The notes under the pieces were generated by a model. The model was not told where the DNA came from, made no database searches, and saw nothing but the letters and a program-made list of their open reading frames with translations. This document shows positions 12,601 through 20,578 of a DNA stretch of 21,512 bases, in pieces. A program made the position numbers and the translations under genes. Within the stretch, counting starts at the first letter, position 1; every line of letters starts with the position of its first letter. The stretch is from IMG/VR virus record IMGVR_UViG_3300042906_001457, positions 1-21,512 of that record; one strand, written 5' to 3'. Source of the stretch: a virus.

Positions 12601-12607
12601 GTAAGTT

Positions 12608-12841
12608 ATGCGAATGAAACTGTTGGATCTTGTTAAGAAAGAGCGCGGGCTTACCAATTACGGCGTGGCAAAGGCGCTTCGGGCGCTTGGTGTTGAGATA
12701 ACGACTCAAGGTATTGACCACTACGAAAAGGGCAAGGCAAAGGCTATGCGGCTCGATGTGCTGTGTGGCCTTAAAACGCTCCTGGGCGCCAAGTGGGAAA
12801 CCGTCGGCAAAGTGCTCGAGGAGGAGTTTCGGAAGAAGTAA
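12608..12841 (+). CDS. Small helix-turn-helix repressor (Cro/CI-like)
   Basis: 77 residues. The N-terminus has an XRE/Cro-like helix-turn-helix: LLDLVKKERGLTNYGVAKAL, RALGVEITTQGIDHYEKGKA, followed by MRLDVLCGLKTLLGAKWETV and a charged C-terminal helix (KVLEEEFRKK). It has no LexA-like cleavage domain, so it resembles Cro or a short repressor rather than an SOS-cleaved CI. The gene diverges from the leftward early operon across repeated TTGTRCAA sites, which makes it the likely ligand of those sites. It starts at ATG 12608 just after a -10 element; ATG 12614 is also possible. Whether it maintains lysogeny or favours lytic growth cannot be read from the sequence. Confidence 0.78.
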   Translation: MRMKLLDLVKKERGLTNYGVAKALRALGVEITTQGIDHYEKGKAKAMRLDVLCGLKTLLGAKWETVGKVLEEEFRKK

Positions 12842-12930
12842 CGTTGTCGCTACGGGTCAAAATTACTATATGCGTAAGTGTGCGAGTTTATTGATTGTTG
12901 CCCAGTGGGTTTTCCCCCACCCCCTTGCGC

Positions 12931-13185
12931 ATGGTTATGAAATTCGACGTAGTAGAGCCCATGATTGAAAACGATAGCGTCAAAAATAAGCCGCCGTTGC
13001 TCGGTGTTTGGTATTACAACGCAAAGCAAATTTGCGCGATGTTCGGGTTTTCCAGAACGCATCTCTGGCGGCTTCATCGAAGCGGCGACTTTCCTAATCC
13101 TCGACAGCTTGGCCCTAACCGCGTTGGGTGGCTCGCATCGGAGGTTATAGCGTGGGCAGAGAGTCGGCCACCGGTTGAGTATTAG
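12931..13185 (+). CDS. AlpA-like/excisionase-type DNA-binding protein
   Basis: 84 residues from ATG 12931; ATG 12937 or 12961 are equally possible, since none has a good ribosome-binding site. The core YYNAKQICAMFGFSRTHLWR, then LHRSGDFPNPRQLGPNRVGW and LASEVIAWAESRPP, is the winged-helix pattern of the AlpA family (also used by phage excisionases). In this family, the Phe-Pro-x-Pro stretch and the x-x-x-WL-x-SEV end are hallmark positions. AlpA proteins bind DNA to activate or repress prophage genes or to steer excision. It follows the repressor gene by 89 bases in the same direction and may form a two-gene immunity/decision unit with it. Confidence 0.8.
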   Translation: MVMKFDVVEPMIENDSVKNKPPLLGVWYYNAKQICAMFGFSRTHLWRLHRSGDFPNPRQLGPNRVGWLASEVIAWAESRPPVEY

Positions 13186-13286
13186 CCTCAGCGCCATGTA
13201 AACAAGCTACACGTTTTTCACTTACATCCTGCGCACGGCTGAAACGTGCTTCGTTCCAAAATATCGAAAGATGCCGGGTTTTTCGG

Positions 13287-13330
13287 TGGGGGGATCTCAT
13301 CACGTTATTTTTTATGATGTGATCCCCCCA
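13287..13330. repeat. Long GC-capped palindrome with T-rich loop
   Basis: GGGGGGATCTCATCA (13288-13302) pairs with TGATGTGATCCCCCC (13315-13329) with a single mismatch, and the flanking T13287/A13330 adds a pair. The 12-base loop is T-rich. No T run follows the stem on either strand, so it is not a standard terminator. It could be a protein-binding or DNA-packaging element. Confidence 0.6.
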
Positions 13331-13621
13331 TAAAATGCGCGGCACCTCCGAAGAGCAAAAACAGGGAGAAAACAGACACAAAATCCGACGCGGTTTTATC
13401 CCTGTTTTGTAAAAGTGGAGGGGTTTGGAATTTTGCCGAACCCCTTGACGCACCGAGAAGGCCACAGAGCGCCAAGCAATTAAGAGCGGGTGAAACGTGC
13501 TGCAACAGTGAAGGGCTTTATTCATTATTCACGCCTATAGGTGATGCATGAATGAATAATGCATAAGGGCAGAACGCGGGGGGGAGTAATATACTTGTTT
13601 ACATCGAAGCGGAGGGTTTCC

Positions 13622-13650
13622 TTGTAAAGTTGTGCAAGTGGCCTTACCTT
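13622..13650 (+). promoter_or_regulatory. Candidate terminase promoter carrying the TTGTRCAAGTR operator
   Basis: TTGTAA (13622-13627) and TACCTT (13645-13650) are 17 bases apart, with TTGTGCAAGTG (13630-13640) between them. The predicted start falls on the A of the terminase ATG (13657), as at the repressor promoter. Both hexamers are weak matches, so the call rests largely on the shared operator and spacing. Confidence 0.42.
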
Positions 13651-13656
13651 GAAAGT

Positions 13657-14103
13657 ATGGCGCGCACAAAACCCTCCCCTTCCCCAGATGCACCTAAGAA
13701 CAAAGGCGGCCGGCCTCGCGAGTATGACCGAGATAAGGTTTTGCCGTATGTGTTTGAGCAGCTTTCACAGGGCAAGTCACTACGACGCATATGCGCCGAT
13801 CCAGAACGCCCCGATATTCCCGAGGAGAATACCGTGCGCGATTGGTGCGAAGCGCCCGAGCTTTCCGCGCAATACGCGCGCGCGCGCGAAAGGGGTGTGC
13901 TATCTCGAGCCGAGCAGATTAGTGATTTGGCAGCATCGGCAACCCCTGAAAACGTGCAGGTGGTAAAGTTGCAGGTTGAAACTTTGAAATGGGAAGCCTG
14001 TAAGCTCCTGCCAAAAATATACGGGGAACGGCAGCAAATAGAGCACACAGGAAAGATTGAATCCATCACCGTTAACGTCACCAGGAAAGAACCGCCAAAG
14101 TGA
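13657..14103 (+). CDS. terS: Terminase small subunit
   Basis: 148 residues from ATG 13657; the frame continues to TTG 13630, but that would run through the predicted promoter. The N-terminus is basic and Gly/Pro-rich (KNKGGRPREYDRDKVLPYVF), followed by a helix-turn-helix (EQLSQGKSLRRICADPERPD, EENTVRDWCEAPE) and helical segments (QYARARERGVLSRAEQISDL, VKLQVETLKWEACKLLPKIY), then GERQQIEHTG. This is the usual form of phage small terminases with a DNA-binding N-domain and oligomerising core. It recognises viral DNA and hands it to the large subunit. The stop overlaps the GTG start of the large subunit gene by four bases. A (CG)7 tract lies inside the gene. Confidence 0.85.
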   Translation: MARTKPSPSPDAPKNKGGRPREYDRDKVLPYVFEQLSQGKSLRRICADPERPDIPEENTVRDWCEAPELSAQYARARERGVLSRAEQISDLAASATPENVQVVKLQVETLKWEACKLLPKIYGERQQIEHTGKIESITVNVTRKEPPK

Positions 14104-15593
14104 ATGTTGAACTAGAGCTCAGTTTGTGGCCGCGGCAGGAACAAGCGTTCCTGACTGAAGCCACCGAGCTCTTGTTTGGTGGCGCAACAGAAGGTGGAAA
14201 GAGTCATTTCGTTAGGGTAGCGCTTATTGCATGGTGCATGGCGATCCGTGGCTTGCAGTGCGTACTTATTCGTAAAAAGTACCAGGACATTCTCGACAAC
14301 CATGTAGAGGGGCCGACAGGTTTCCGCGCGCTTCTGGCGCCTTTGGTGGACGGCAAAGCGGTTAAGATAACCGACGGAGACATAACGTTTTGCAATGGCT
14401 CGCGCATAGCTTTTCAGCACTGCCAGGATGAGCGGCAGTTTTCAAGTGCGCAAGGTATCGAAAAACATGTGCTAGTCATCGACGAGGCGACGCAGATAAG
14501 CGAGCGCCTTATCCGGTTCTTTCGCGCATGGGTGCGAATGCCAAACGATATGAAGGATGCGCTCCCTCCGGAGTGGCGCGGCAAGTTCCCGCGCATCATT
14601 TACACGGCTAACCCTATCGGGCAATCAGTGCCGTACTTTAAGCGCAACTTTGTCGAGCTATGCCAAGACGAGACGATCGTGCCGGTAGACGGCTTCAAAC
14701 GACAATACCTTCTTTCCAGGTATACGGATAACTACAGCGTTGACGAGGAAGCCCACATCGGTCGCCTTGATGGTATCGGAGACGCACAGCTTGCTCGAGC
14801 TTTAGACCTCGGCGATTGGAACGCAATCACGGGGGAATTCTTCCCGGAGTGGGATGAGGACCGGCACGTCATCAAATACGATTTTCGGGTGCCCTCGCAT
14901 TGGACTAGGTTCCGCACCTTCGATTGGGGAACCGCCGATCCATTTGCGGTGTATTGGATGGCCGTAGCCGATGGTGAGCCTTTCCCAGACGCAGAGGGAA
15001 AGCGTAGGTGGCTACCTCGAGGATCGCTTGTTGTGTATCGAGAGTGGTACGGGTGCGACTCAAACGATCCGGCAAAGGGTGCCCGGCTTAGAAACGAAGA
15101 GATCGCGCTTGGTATTGTGGCTAGGAGTGAAGTAGGACACGAAAACGTCCCAACACTTACCGACTCGCTACCATTTCAGGACAGGGGCGGCGAAACTATC
15201 GCCGAGGTATTTAGGAAAAATGGCGTCATCCTCACTCACGCCGACACCTCACGCATTCCCGGTTGGTCACAGATGCGCAGCCGGTTGATCGGCATTCAAA
15301 TCGACTCCAACGACCCCTTGCGATATCCCCTATTGTATGTAACCGCCGATTGCAAGTATGCTAGAGACTACATTCCAGCCCTCCCCAGGCATCCATCCGA
15401 ACACAAAAAGGAAGATGCCGCCGAACACGGGGAAGCAACCCACGCCTGTGACGCTATCAGGCTCGGTTGTATGGCCCACACAATAATCAAAGACAAGAAG
15501 TTACCGACGGAAGCACGCATAAACCGCGCGCTTGCCTCAAAACCAACGATGAAAAAGATCGCGGCGCGCATGGGATATGGCAATATCGGTTGA
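14100..15593 (+). CDS. terL: Terminase large subunit (packaging ATPase and nuclease)
   Basis: 497 residues, starting at GTG 14100 (GTGA overlap with the small subunit stop, AGGAAAG upstream). The ATPase domain has a Walker A-like loop GGATEGGKS (residues 27-35) and Walker B HVLVIDEAT with Asp128-Glu129. The nuclease domain begins RTFDWGTADPFAVYW (Asp275), has a central acidic region and ends near HACDAIRLGC with Asp451. This enzyme cuts concatemeric DNA and pumps it into the prohead at the portal vertex. The gene directly precedes the portal gene, whose start overlaps it by 17 bases. Length and motif order are normal, and no key residue appears to be missing. Confidence 0.95.
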   Translation: MNVELELSLWPRQEQAFLTEATELLFGGATEGGKSHFVRVALIAWCMAIRGLQCVLIRKKYQDILDNHVEGPTGFRALLAPLVDGKAVKITDGDITFCNGSRIAFQHCQDERQFSSAQGIEKHVLVIDEATQISERLIRFFRAWVRMPNDMKDALPPEWRGKFPRIIYTANPIGQSVPYFKRNFVELCQDETIVPVDGFKRQYLLSRYTDNYSVDEEAHIGRLDGIGDAQLARALDLGDWNAITGEFFPEWDEDRHVIKYDFRVPSHWTRFRTFDWGTADPFAVYWMAVADGEPFPDAEGKRRWLPRGSLVVYREWYGCDSNDPAKGARLRNEEIALGIVARSEVGHENVPTLTDSLPFQDRGGETIAEVFRKNGVILTHADTSRIPGWSQMRSRLIGIQIDSNDPLRYPLLYVTADCKYARDYIPALPRHPSEHKKEDAAEHGEATHACDAIRLGCMAHTIIKDKKLPTEARINRALASKPTMKKIAARMGYGNIG

Positions 15594-18165
15594 AGAAGTA
15601 AAGGCGTTCATCGAGGACGCAAAGAAGGCGCGCGAGTCGTGGATCACGTGGGCCGAACGCTCATGGGCCGAAATAAAAAAGCGCCAACGAAACAACCGCC
15701 TTTTGTCTGTTACCCCAAACAGTGCCAAGCGCCGCGCAAAGTATCCAGCGTGGTATGGCATTTTCAAAATAAGGCAACCCCTCCTTCTGTCGCGCGTTGG
15801 TATCCCTATCTGCAAGGATTCAACCCAGGACGGCACCGACAATATCGGCGCCTCGGCAGCATTCTTCAAAGAACGCCTAGCCGTAAACCTCGCCAAATCG
15901 TTCCCGTTTTTCGATGCGTTGTGCACGGCTCGCGACGATTTTCTAGTGACCAATTTTGGCATACTTCGTGCGTACTATGAGCGTGACGAGGTAAAGCAGA
16001 AGGTAAAGGAACGCATCTTTCCACAGCAGGATGAGGCAACGGGGGATGTGGTTTTCATCGACGGTGCCGGGAACGTCGTGCAGAGTGACGACATCGGGCA
16101 GGACGACGAGGGATATTTCCTCGAAACCGATGAGGTGATCGACGTAGAGAACGAGCGCGTGTGCCTCGACCAAGCGCTGTACAAAGAGGTCTACATCGAT
16201 CCAGACATCAAGCGTTTCAACCGCTGCGAGCGCATGGCGTTCGAGCTTCATTACTCAGTGCCGCAGTTCAAAGCCGTTTTCGGTGCTCGAGCGTATGCAG
16301 CGATCCCCAAATCTGACGACCCCAAAGAGGGCATCGACGAGGCAAGCCCAAAGCGCCAAACGATCAAGGTGTTTGAGTATTGGGATAAGTACGAGAAAAA
16401 GGTTTTATGGGTGCCCGAGCTTGGCAGTGAGTTCATCACCCCGAAAGCGATGCAGGTGCCGGAAGAGTACAGCGAAGGCGAGCAGCCCAACGGCTTGTAT
16501 GACCTCGAGCACTTTTTTCCCGTGCCTGACCCTATCCTGTCGAACCAATCAACGGATGAGTTCTGGCCGGTTCCAGAGTTTTATCAGCTTGTAGAGCTCA
16601 TCGAGGACATCCACACGATATTCAGCCGCATGATGGCGCTCACAAAAGCGATCCGCGCGCGGGTGTTGTTTGACAACAACGTCGAAGGGCTTCAAGAAGC
16701 GCTTGCGGAGGCCACCGAAGGCGACGCGTTCGGGGTGCCAAACCTCGCGCAATCGCTTGTGAGTAACGGCGGCAGCCTCGATTCCGTTGTGCAGTACATA
16801 CCCGTCGAGAAGATGGTTGCAGCTTTGGCGCAAGTATACCAGGCGCTCGAGCAGCGGTTAAACACCCTTTACCGGCTTACAGGCGTTTCAGACCTCCTCC
16901 AAGGGCTCATTTCCGACGGCACGCAACGCACGTTCGGCGAGCGGCAGATGCTCGAAAAATACGCGCTAAACCAGCACGCCGAGCCACAGCGAAAAATGCA
17001 GGAGTTTGTGCGTAACTGCTACGAGCTCCTTTGTGAAATGGCGCTCAAAAACTTTAAGGACGAATCCCTCGAGCGCTACATGCTACCGGCAACAGCGCCC
17101 CAGGTTCACCAACAGAATTTCAAAGCCGCTCTCGAGCTCCTAAAAGACGACCGCAAACGTTTCCGCATCGAGCTAGAAACCGATTCTACCATCGCGCTCA
17201 ATGAACAGTACGACAAACAAATGCGGGTTGAGCTTGTGAACACGCTCACCGGCGCAATCGAGAAGGTTGCCGGGATCGCGACCTCTTCCCCTGCCCTGGT
17301 TGCTATTGAGCTCCATGCGCTTAAATTCATGGTGCAGGGCTTTAGGCAGGGCAAGATGTTTCAGCAAGAAATCAGCCAGGCTATTGACCAGGTGATCCAG
17401 CAGATGCAGGCCGCAGCCGATCAAGAGCCGGCGCCAAATCCCGATCTGATGCGGTTTGAGTTCGAAAAGCAGGTGAAGGAAAGTGAGTTGAAGCTCAAAG
17501 AGTATCAAATACTCTCTAACGAGCGCATCGAAACCGCTCGAGTGCAGCTCGAGCAGCAGGTAAACAACATCAAATCACAGCTCGATCAGATGCGGCTAGA
17601 GGCGCAGACAAGCGACAATCTCGCCAAACGACAGCTTGAGTTTGAACAGGTTCGCAACGAAATCACCGTCGCACAAACCGAGCTTGCGCAACGTTCGCAG
17701 GAGCTAGAGATCGAGGTTGCCAAGCTTAACGATGACCGCAATAGAGCGGCGTACGAAGCGGCCGCGACCGAGCGGCTTGCAATGATCGATGCCGAGCTCA
17801 AATCCGCAGCGCAGCGCCTCGAGGAGTACCGCGTGCAGATGGAGGAGGCGCGCACGCAGATGGAAATCCAAGAGCGGTGGGCGACAGAGGCGCGATTACA
17901 ACAGGAATATGAGCTTGATAAATTGTTAAAAGCGGTCGAGGTAGCAAATAAACAGGCCGAGGGGCAGCAGGCGGCCTTTGTTGCAATGGCTCAGGCCAAG
18001 GCAGCGGCGGCGCCTCCACCACCCAAAAGCAAGAAAAAAATTAAGGTAAGCCGCGATGAGCTTGGAAACGTTGCAGGCTACGAGATCGAAGGGGGCGACG
18101 GGTACAGGGTGATTCGAGACGCAAACGGCGATGTTGTAGGGTACGAGCCAATCGGGGGGATATAA
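15577..18165 (+). CDS. Portal protein with long C-terminal coiled-coil extension
   Basis: 862 residues, ATG 15577 inside the terL 3' end. The first ~600 residues fit a podovirus-type portal: a helical wing region (FFDALCTARDDFLVTNFGIL, YYERDEVKQKVKERIF), a central stem/clip part (LFDNNVEGLQEALAEATEGD, VSNGGSLDSVVQYIPVEKMV, LNTLYRLTGVSDLLQGLISD, GTQRTFGERQMLEKYALN), and the residues that form the crown. From about 620 to 795 follows a nearly pure heptad-like coiled coil rich in Glu, Gln, Arg and Ala, then an Ala/Pro/Lys linker and a tail holding two related copies of RD-x-x-G-x-V-x-GYE. Portals are dodecameric rings for DNA passage. The coiled coil may be a long barrel or a scaffold-like fusion. 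Family by context and pattern. Confidence 0.87.
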   Translation: MAISVEEVKAFIEDAKKARESWITWAERSWAEIKKRQRNNRLLSVTPNSAKRRAKYPAWYGIFKIRQPLLLSRVGIPICKDSTQDGTDNIGASAAFFKERLAVNLAKSFPFFDALCTARDDFLVTNFGILRAYYERDEVKQKVKERIFPQQDEATGDVVFIDGAGNVVQSDDIGQDDEGYFLETDEVIDVENERVCLDQALYKEVYIDPDIKRFNRCERMAFELHYSVPQFKAVFGARAYAAIPKSDDPKEGIDEASPKRQTIKVFEYWDKYEKKVLWVPELGSEFITPKAMQVPEEYSEGEQPNGLYDLEHFFPVPDPILSNQSTDEFWPVPEFYQLVELIEDIHTIFSRMMALTKAIRARVLFDNNVEGLQEALAEATEGDAFGVPNLAQSLVSNGGSLDSVVQYIPVEKMVAALAQVYQALEQRLNTLYRLTGVSDLLQGLISDGTQRTFGERQMLEKYALNQHAEPQRKMQEFVRNCYELLCEMALKNFKDESLERYMLPATAPQVHQQNFKAALELLKDDRKRFRIELETDSTIALNEQYDKQMRVELVNTLTGAIEKVAGIATSSPALVAIELHALKFMVQGFRQGKMFQQEISQAIDQVIQQMQAAADQEPAPNPDLMRFEFEKQVKESELKLKEYQILSNERIETARVQLEQQVNNIKSQLDQMRLEAQTSDNLAKRQLEFEQVRNEITVAQTELAQRSQELEIEVAKLNDDRNRAAYEAAATERLAMIDAELKSAAQRLEEYRVQMEEARTQMEIQERWATEARLQQEYELDKLLKAVEVANKQAEGQQAAFVAMAQAKAAAAPPPPKSKKKIKVSRDELGNVAGYEIEGGDGYRVIRDANGDVVGYEPIGGI

Positions 18166-18168
18166 AGA

Positions 18169-18594
18169 ATGGCAAACGCTCTATATCCAAAATACAAGCA
18201 AAAGATCCTTAACCCTGGCACGCTCGGACCTACAAGCGCGGATGCGGTTGATCTGATCGATGATACGATCAACGTCGCGCTAATTGACACCGGAATTTAT
18301 TCGTACAACTCAGCCGATGAGTTCTACACCGCCGTAAGTTCGGCAGTGGTTGGAACACCTCAAACGTTATCAAGCAAAAGCGTAACGAGCGGCGTTTTCG
18401 ATGCGGCTGACGTGACGTATTCGGCAGTCACCGGCAACAGCATCGAGGCGCTTGTACTGTATAAAGACACCGGATCAGCAGGCACCAGCAGTTTGATTGC
18501 CTACATTGACACCGTTTCAGCCGGACTACCCGTTACGCCTAACGGCGGTAATGTGGTCATTCAATGGGCAGCAAATGGGATATTTACCTTATAA
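18169..18594 (+). CDS. Phage structural protein of unknown role
   Basis: 141 residues, MANALYPKYKQKILNPGTLG onward. It is all-beta by composition: NVALIDTGIYSYNSADEFYT, GVFDAADVTYSAVTGNSIEA, LVLYKDTGSAGTSSLIAYID and VTPNGGNVVIQWAANGIFTL. Proteins of this pattern are widespread in tailed phages and sit among head or tail genes, with no settled function. It starts three bases after the portal stop, where a run of G and A (GGGGG-A-TAT-AAAG-A) supplies the ribosome-binding site. Head-tail or tail-tip attachment is plausible. Confidence 0.75.
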   Translation: MANALYPKYKQKILNPGTLGPTSADAVDLIDDTINVALIDTGIYSYNSADEFYTAVSSAVVGTPQTLSSKSVTSGVFDAADVTYSAVTGNSIEALVLYKDTGSAGTSSLIAYIDTVSAGLPVTPNGGNVVIQWAANGIFTL

Positions 18595-18603
18595 GGGCAA
18601 AAT

Positions 18604-19131
18604 ATGGCGGATAACGTAGGCTATACCCCCGGGACTGGGGAAATAATAGCAACAGACGATGTCGCAGGAGTACAGCATCAAAAGATAAAAATTACCCTTG
18701 GTGATGACGGCATTGATGATGGCATGGTGTCGGCGAATAATCCGTTGCCGTCAATAATTACCAACTCCGAGGCCGGGCCAATACCAGTTAGAGTTTTTGT
18801 TGATTCAAATTTACCAGCAACATCGACTGATCCTATACCAACACTGCCACAGGGCGAAATTGTCGAAGCGCTGGAAGCGGTGCGCATGGGGGTTCAGTCG
18901 CTTAATAGAACCGTCGGCCAAGCGTTACCCGATAGTGCTAACAGGTTGAGGGTCAACATTGAGGCCGGGACGTTACCCACCGTGACTACTGTAAGCACGG
19001 TCACGACTGTAACGACTTGCTCAGCATTAACGAATCAAACGCAACTCGGAGGCAATCCAGCGTTCGAGCAAATACCAGCTTTGTTACGATTGGCGGCAGA
19101 CGCTTTGAGACGAAACATAAGTGTGACGTAG
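18604..19131 (+). CDS. Phage structural protein with beta-rich tail, unknown role
   Basis: 175 residues. An N-terminal acidic part (GEIIATDDVAGVQHQKIKIT, LGDDGIDDGMVSANNPLPS) is typical of small phage virion proteins. It is followed by a helical segment (EIVEALEAVRMGVQSLNRTV) and a Thr/Val repeat (TVTTVSTVTTVTT) near residue 130, and ends with a helix (IPALLRLAADALRRNISVT). A nine-base gap separates it from the preceding gene. The Thr-Val repeat resembles spacer segments in tail-fibre or baseplate-associated proteins. No named family can be assigned. Confidence 0.72.
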   Translation: MADNVGYTPGTGEIIATDDVAGVQHQKIKITLGDDGIDDGMVSANNPLPSIITNSEAGPIPVRVFVDSNLPATSTDPIPTLPQGEIVEALEAVRMGVQSLNRTVGQALPDSANRLRVNIEAGTLPTVTTVSTVTTVTTCSALTNQTQLGGNPAFEQIPALLRLAADALRRNISVT

Positions 19132-19138
19132 GGGAATT

Positions 19139-20578
19139 ATGGCAACGACTAACGGCAATAGAAAAATTCTTGACTTAAAACGATGGGAGTTTTGCACTCC
19201 TGCCCCAGTAGCAACGGCCGCAGGCGTCTTTGTTTCTTCGTCTAGGCATTTTCGGCAGCGGCAGTTATATGTTCAGTCGGCGACTGTTGCATATCTTTAT
19301 TTGCCCGAAGAAGACGGGTTTGTGCAAGTTGCTTCTCCGGCTTTGGCAGGTACTTTTGGCGTCGGCGCAACAGGCGTGGCCGGGGCATGGAGCACGGGCA
19401 CAAGCGTTGCAACCGCCTCACTTACAGCAACAGCAGGAACAACTAGCTCAATTACCACTAATCAAACCCTAGCAGTCGATTTGCGTGGGTACTCAGTTCA
19501 GATCCTTGCTGGCCCCAACGCGGGCGAAACGAAGGTGATAGCGTCAAACACTATAGGCGCAAACGCTGTAATTACGTTCACGGCAGCCTCAGCGTCGGCA
19601 TTTTCCGCGTCGACGGTGTATAGATTGTGCACTCCCGTTTGGTACGTGCTCGGCGCAGGTACGTTAGCAGCGAACATCTTTAAGAAATACGATTACGCGA
19701 CAAACACGTGGACAGCGCTGACACAGACGGGCTTACCCGCTACGATCGGCACAGACAGCAAGTTAATTTCGACGCCGTCATGGCTTGGCAGTAACTACGT
19801 ATCGTTTGCAACCGGCACGGCAACGGGTGGGACCGCTAACACGATTAGCAACACGGCAAAAAGTTGGTCAACAAATCAATGGGCAAATTACCAAATACGA
19901 ATCACAGGAGGCACGGGAGCCGGGCAAATCCGCACCATTGCCAGTAATACAGGCACGGCAATCACAGTCTCGACCAACTGGGGAACGAATCCAGATACAA
20001 GTTCAACTTATTCGATCGAAGGGAACGATGATTACCTATATTATATCGGTAGTAACGCCGTAACCTTGTATCGTTATTCGATAACGTCAAACACGTGGTC
20101 AACGCTGACGCCAACCGCAGCGCGAGCGGCTGCTCCGGGTGCTGGAATGTCCGGTCAATGGATATGGGAGGTTTCGGCGTCCGAATGGACCAACGAGAAC
20201 GCCATACTCAACGGAAAATATATATATTCGTTCCGCGGCGCCGCTGGCGCTGGATTAGACAGGTACGACATTGCAGCAAACACATGGGAAAATCTTTCAA
20301 CCTATACGCCGGGCACGGAAACGTTTACTACCGGAACAAAGCACGTTTATTCAGGTGATTATATATACTCCCAAAAAGATGCCACAGGCCGTTGGTTCAG
20401 ATTTAGTATTCCGAAACGAGAGCAGGATGGGTTTGGGACTATGACCTACACGCAAGGAGCGGCAGTAGCCGGCGATACTTGCTTTGACGCCTTGTACACA
20501 GACGGAGCTACGCAGATTACCTACATCTACATGATCCTTAACACTTCAACAGTAATGTTACGAATGATGGTGATCTGA
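19139..20578 (+). CDS. Kelch-like beta-propeller virion protein (adhesin candidate)
   Basis: 479 residues. Kelch-type repeats are seen as Y-D-Y-x-x-x-T-W endings: KYDYATNTWTALTQTG (about 183-198), RYSITSNTWSTLTP (about 310-323) and RYDIAANTWENLSTYT (about 376-391). Each is followed by a strand ending in aromatic residues (YIYSFRGAAGAGLDRYD). Between propeller blades sit two copies of a Thr/Gly/Ser-rich module (about 92-165 and 225-292), the second with IRITGGTGAGQIRTIASNTG, the first with VQILAGPNAGETKVIASNTI. This composite of propeller and inserted beta modules is known from phage virion proteins that touch the cell surface or capsid exterior. CTCGAG is absent from the gene, unlike most of the window. 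The adhesin role is inferred. Confidence 0.7.
   Translation: MATTNGNRKILDLKRWEFCTPAPVATAAGVFVSSSRHFRQRQLYVQSATVAYLYLPEEDGFVQVASPALAGTFGVGATGVAGAWSTGTSVATASLTATAGTTSSITTNQTLAVDLRGYSVQILAGPNAGETKVIASNTIGANAVITFTAASASAFSASTVYRLCTPVWYVLGAGTLAANIFKKYDYATNTWTALTQTGLPATIGTDSKLISTPSWLGSNYVSFATGTATGGTANTISNTAKSWSTNQWANYQIRITGGTGAGQIRTIASNTGTAITVSTNWGTNPDTSSTYSIEGNDDYLYYIGSNAVTLYRYSITSNTWSTLTPTAARAAAPGAGMSGQWIWEVSASEWTNENAILNGKYIYSFRGAAGAGLDRYDIAANTWENLSTYTPGTETFTTGTKHVYSGDYIYSQKDATGRWFRFSIPKREQDGFGTMTYTQGAAVAGDTCFDALYTDGATQITYIYMILNTSTVMLRMMVI

Larger units (their letters stand above)
12481..12607. promoter_or_regulatory. Divergent immunity control region with repeated TTGTRCAA operators
   Basis: Related sites lie at 12501-12506 (TGTACA), 12513-12523 (TTGTACAAGTA), 12559-12569 (TTGTGCAAGTA), 12579-12586 (TGTGCAAG) and 12593-12599 (TGTACAA), plus a 7+2+7 palindrome CAAGTAAACTTACTTG at 12518-12533. 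They cover the -10/+1 of the leftward promoter candidate and surround the rightward one, a typical phage switch layout. The repressor gene starts at its right edge. Confidence 0.65.
13186..13656. other. 471-base gap with no credible gene, rich in inverted repeats
   Basis: Open frames here lack coding character and ribosome-binding sites. The gap holds four inverted repeats: a ~16-pair hairpin (13287-13330), AAAACAGGGA/TCCCTGTTTT (13358-13367/13399-13408), GGGGTTTGG/CCGAACCCC (13420-13428/13436-13444) and a 14-base repeat with one mismatch (13518-13531/13553-13566). It ends with the terminase promoter candidate. Its place before the small terminase makes a packaging start site (pac or cos) possible, as well as regulation. 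Confidence 0.6.

Noticed and set aside
13145-13525. Minus-strand open frame of 126 codons in the gap before terS
   Set aside because: It overlaps the AlpA-like gene, crosses three inverted repeats and has no ribosome-binding site or recognisable protein pattern.
19320-19330. A further TTGTGCAAGT site as a functional operator
   Set aside because: It lies inside the Kelch gene with no promoter elements or gene start nearby, so chance is the simpler explanation.
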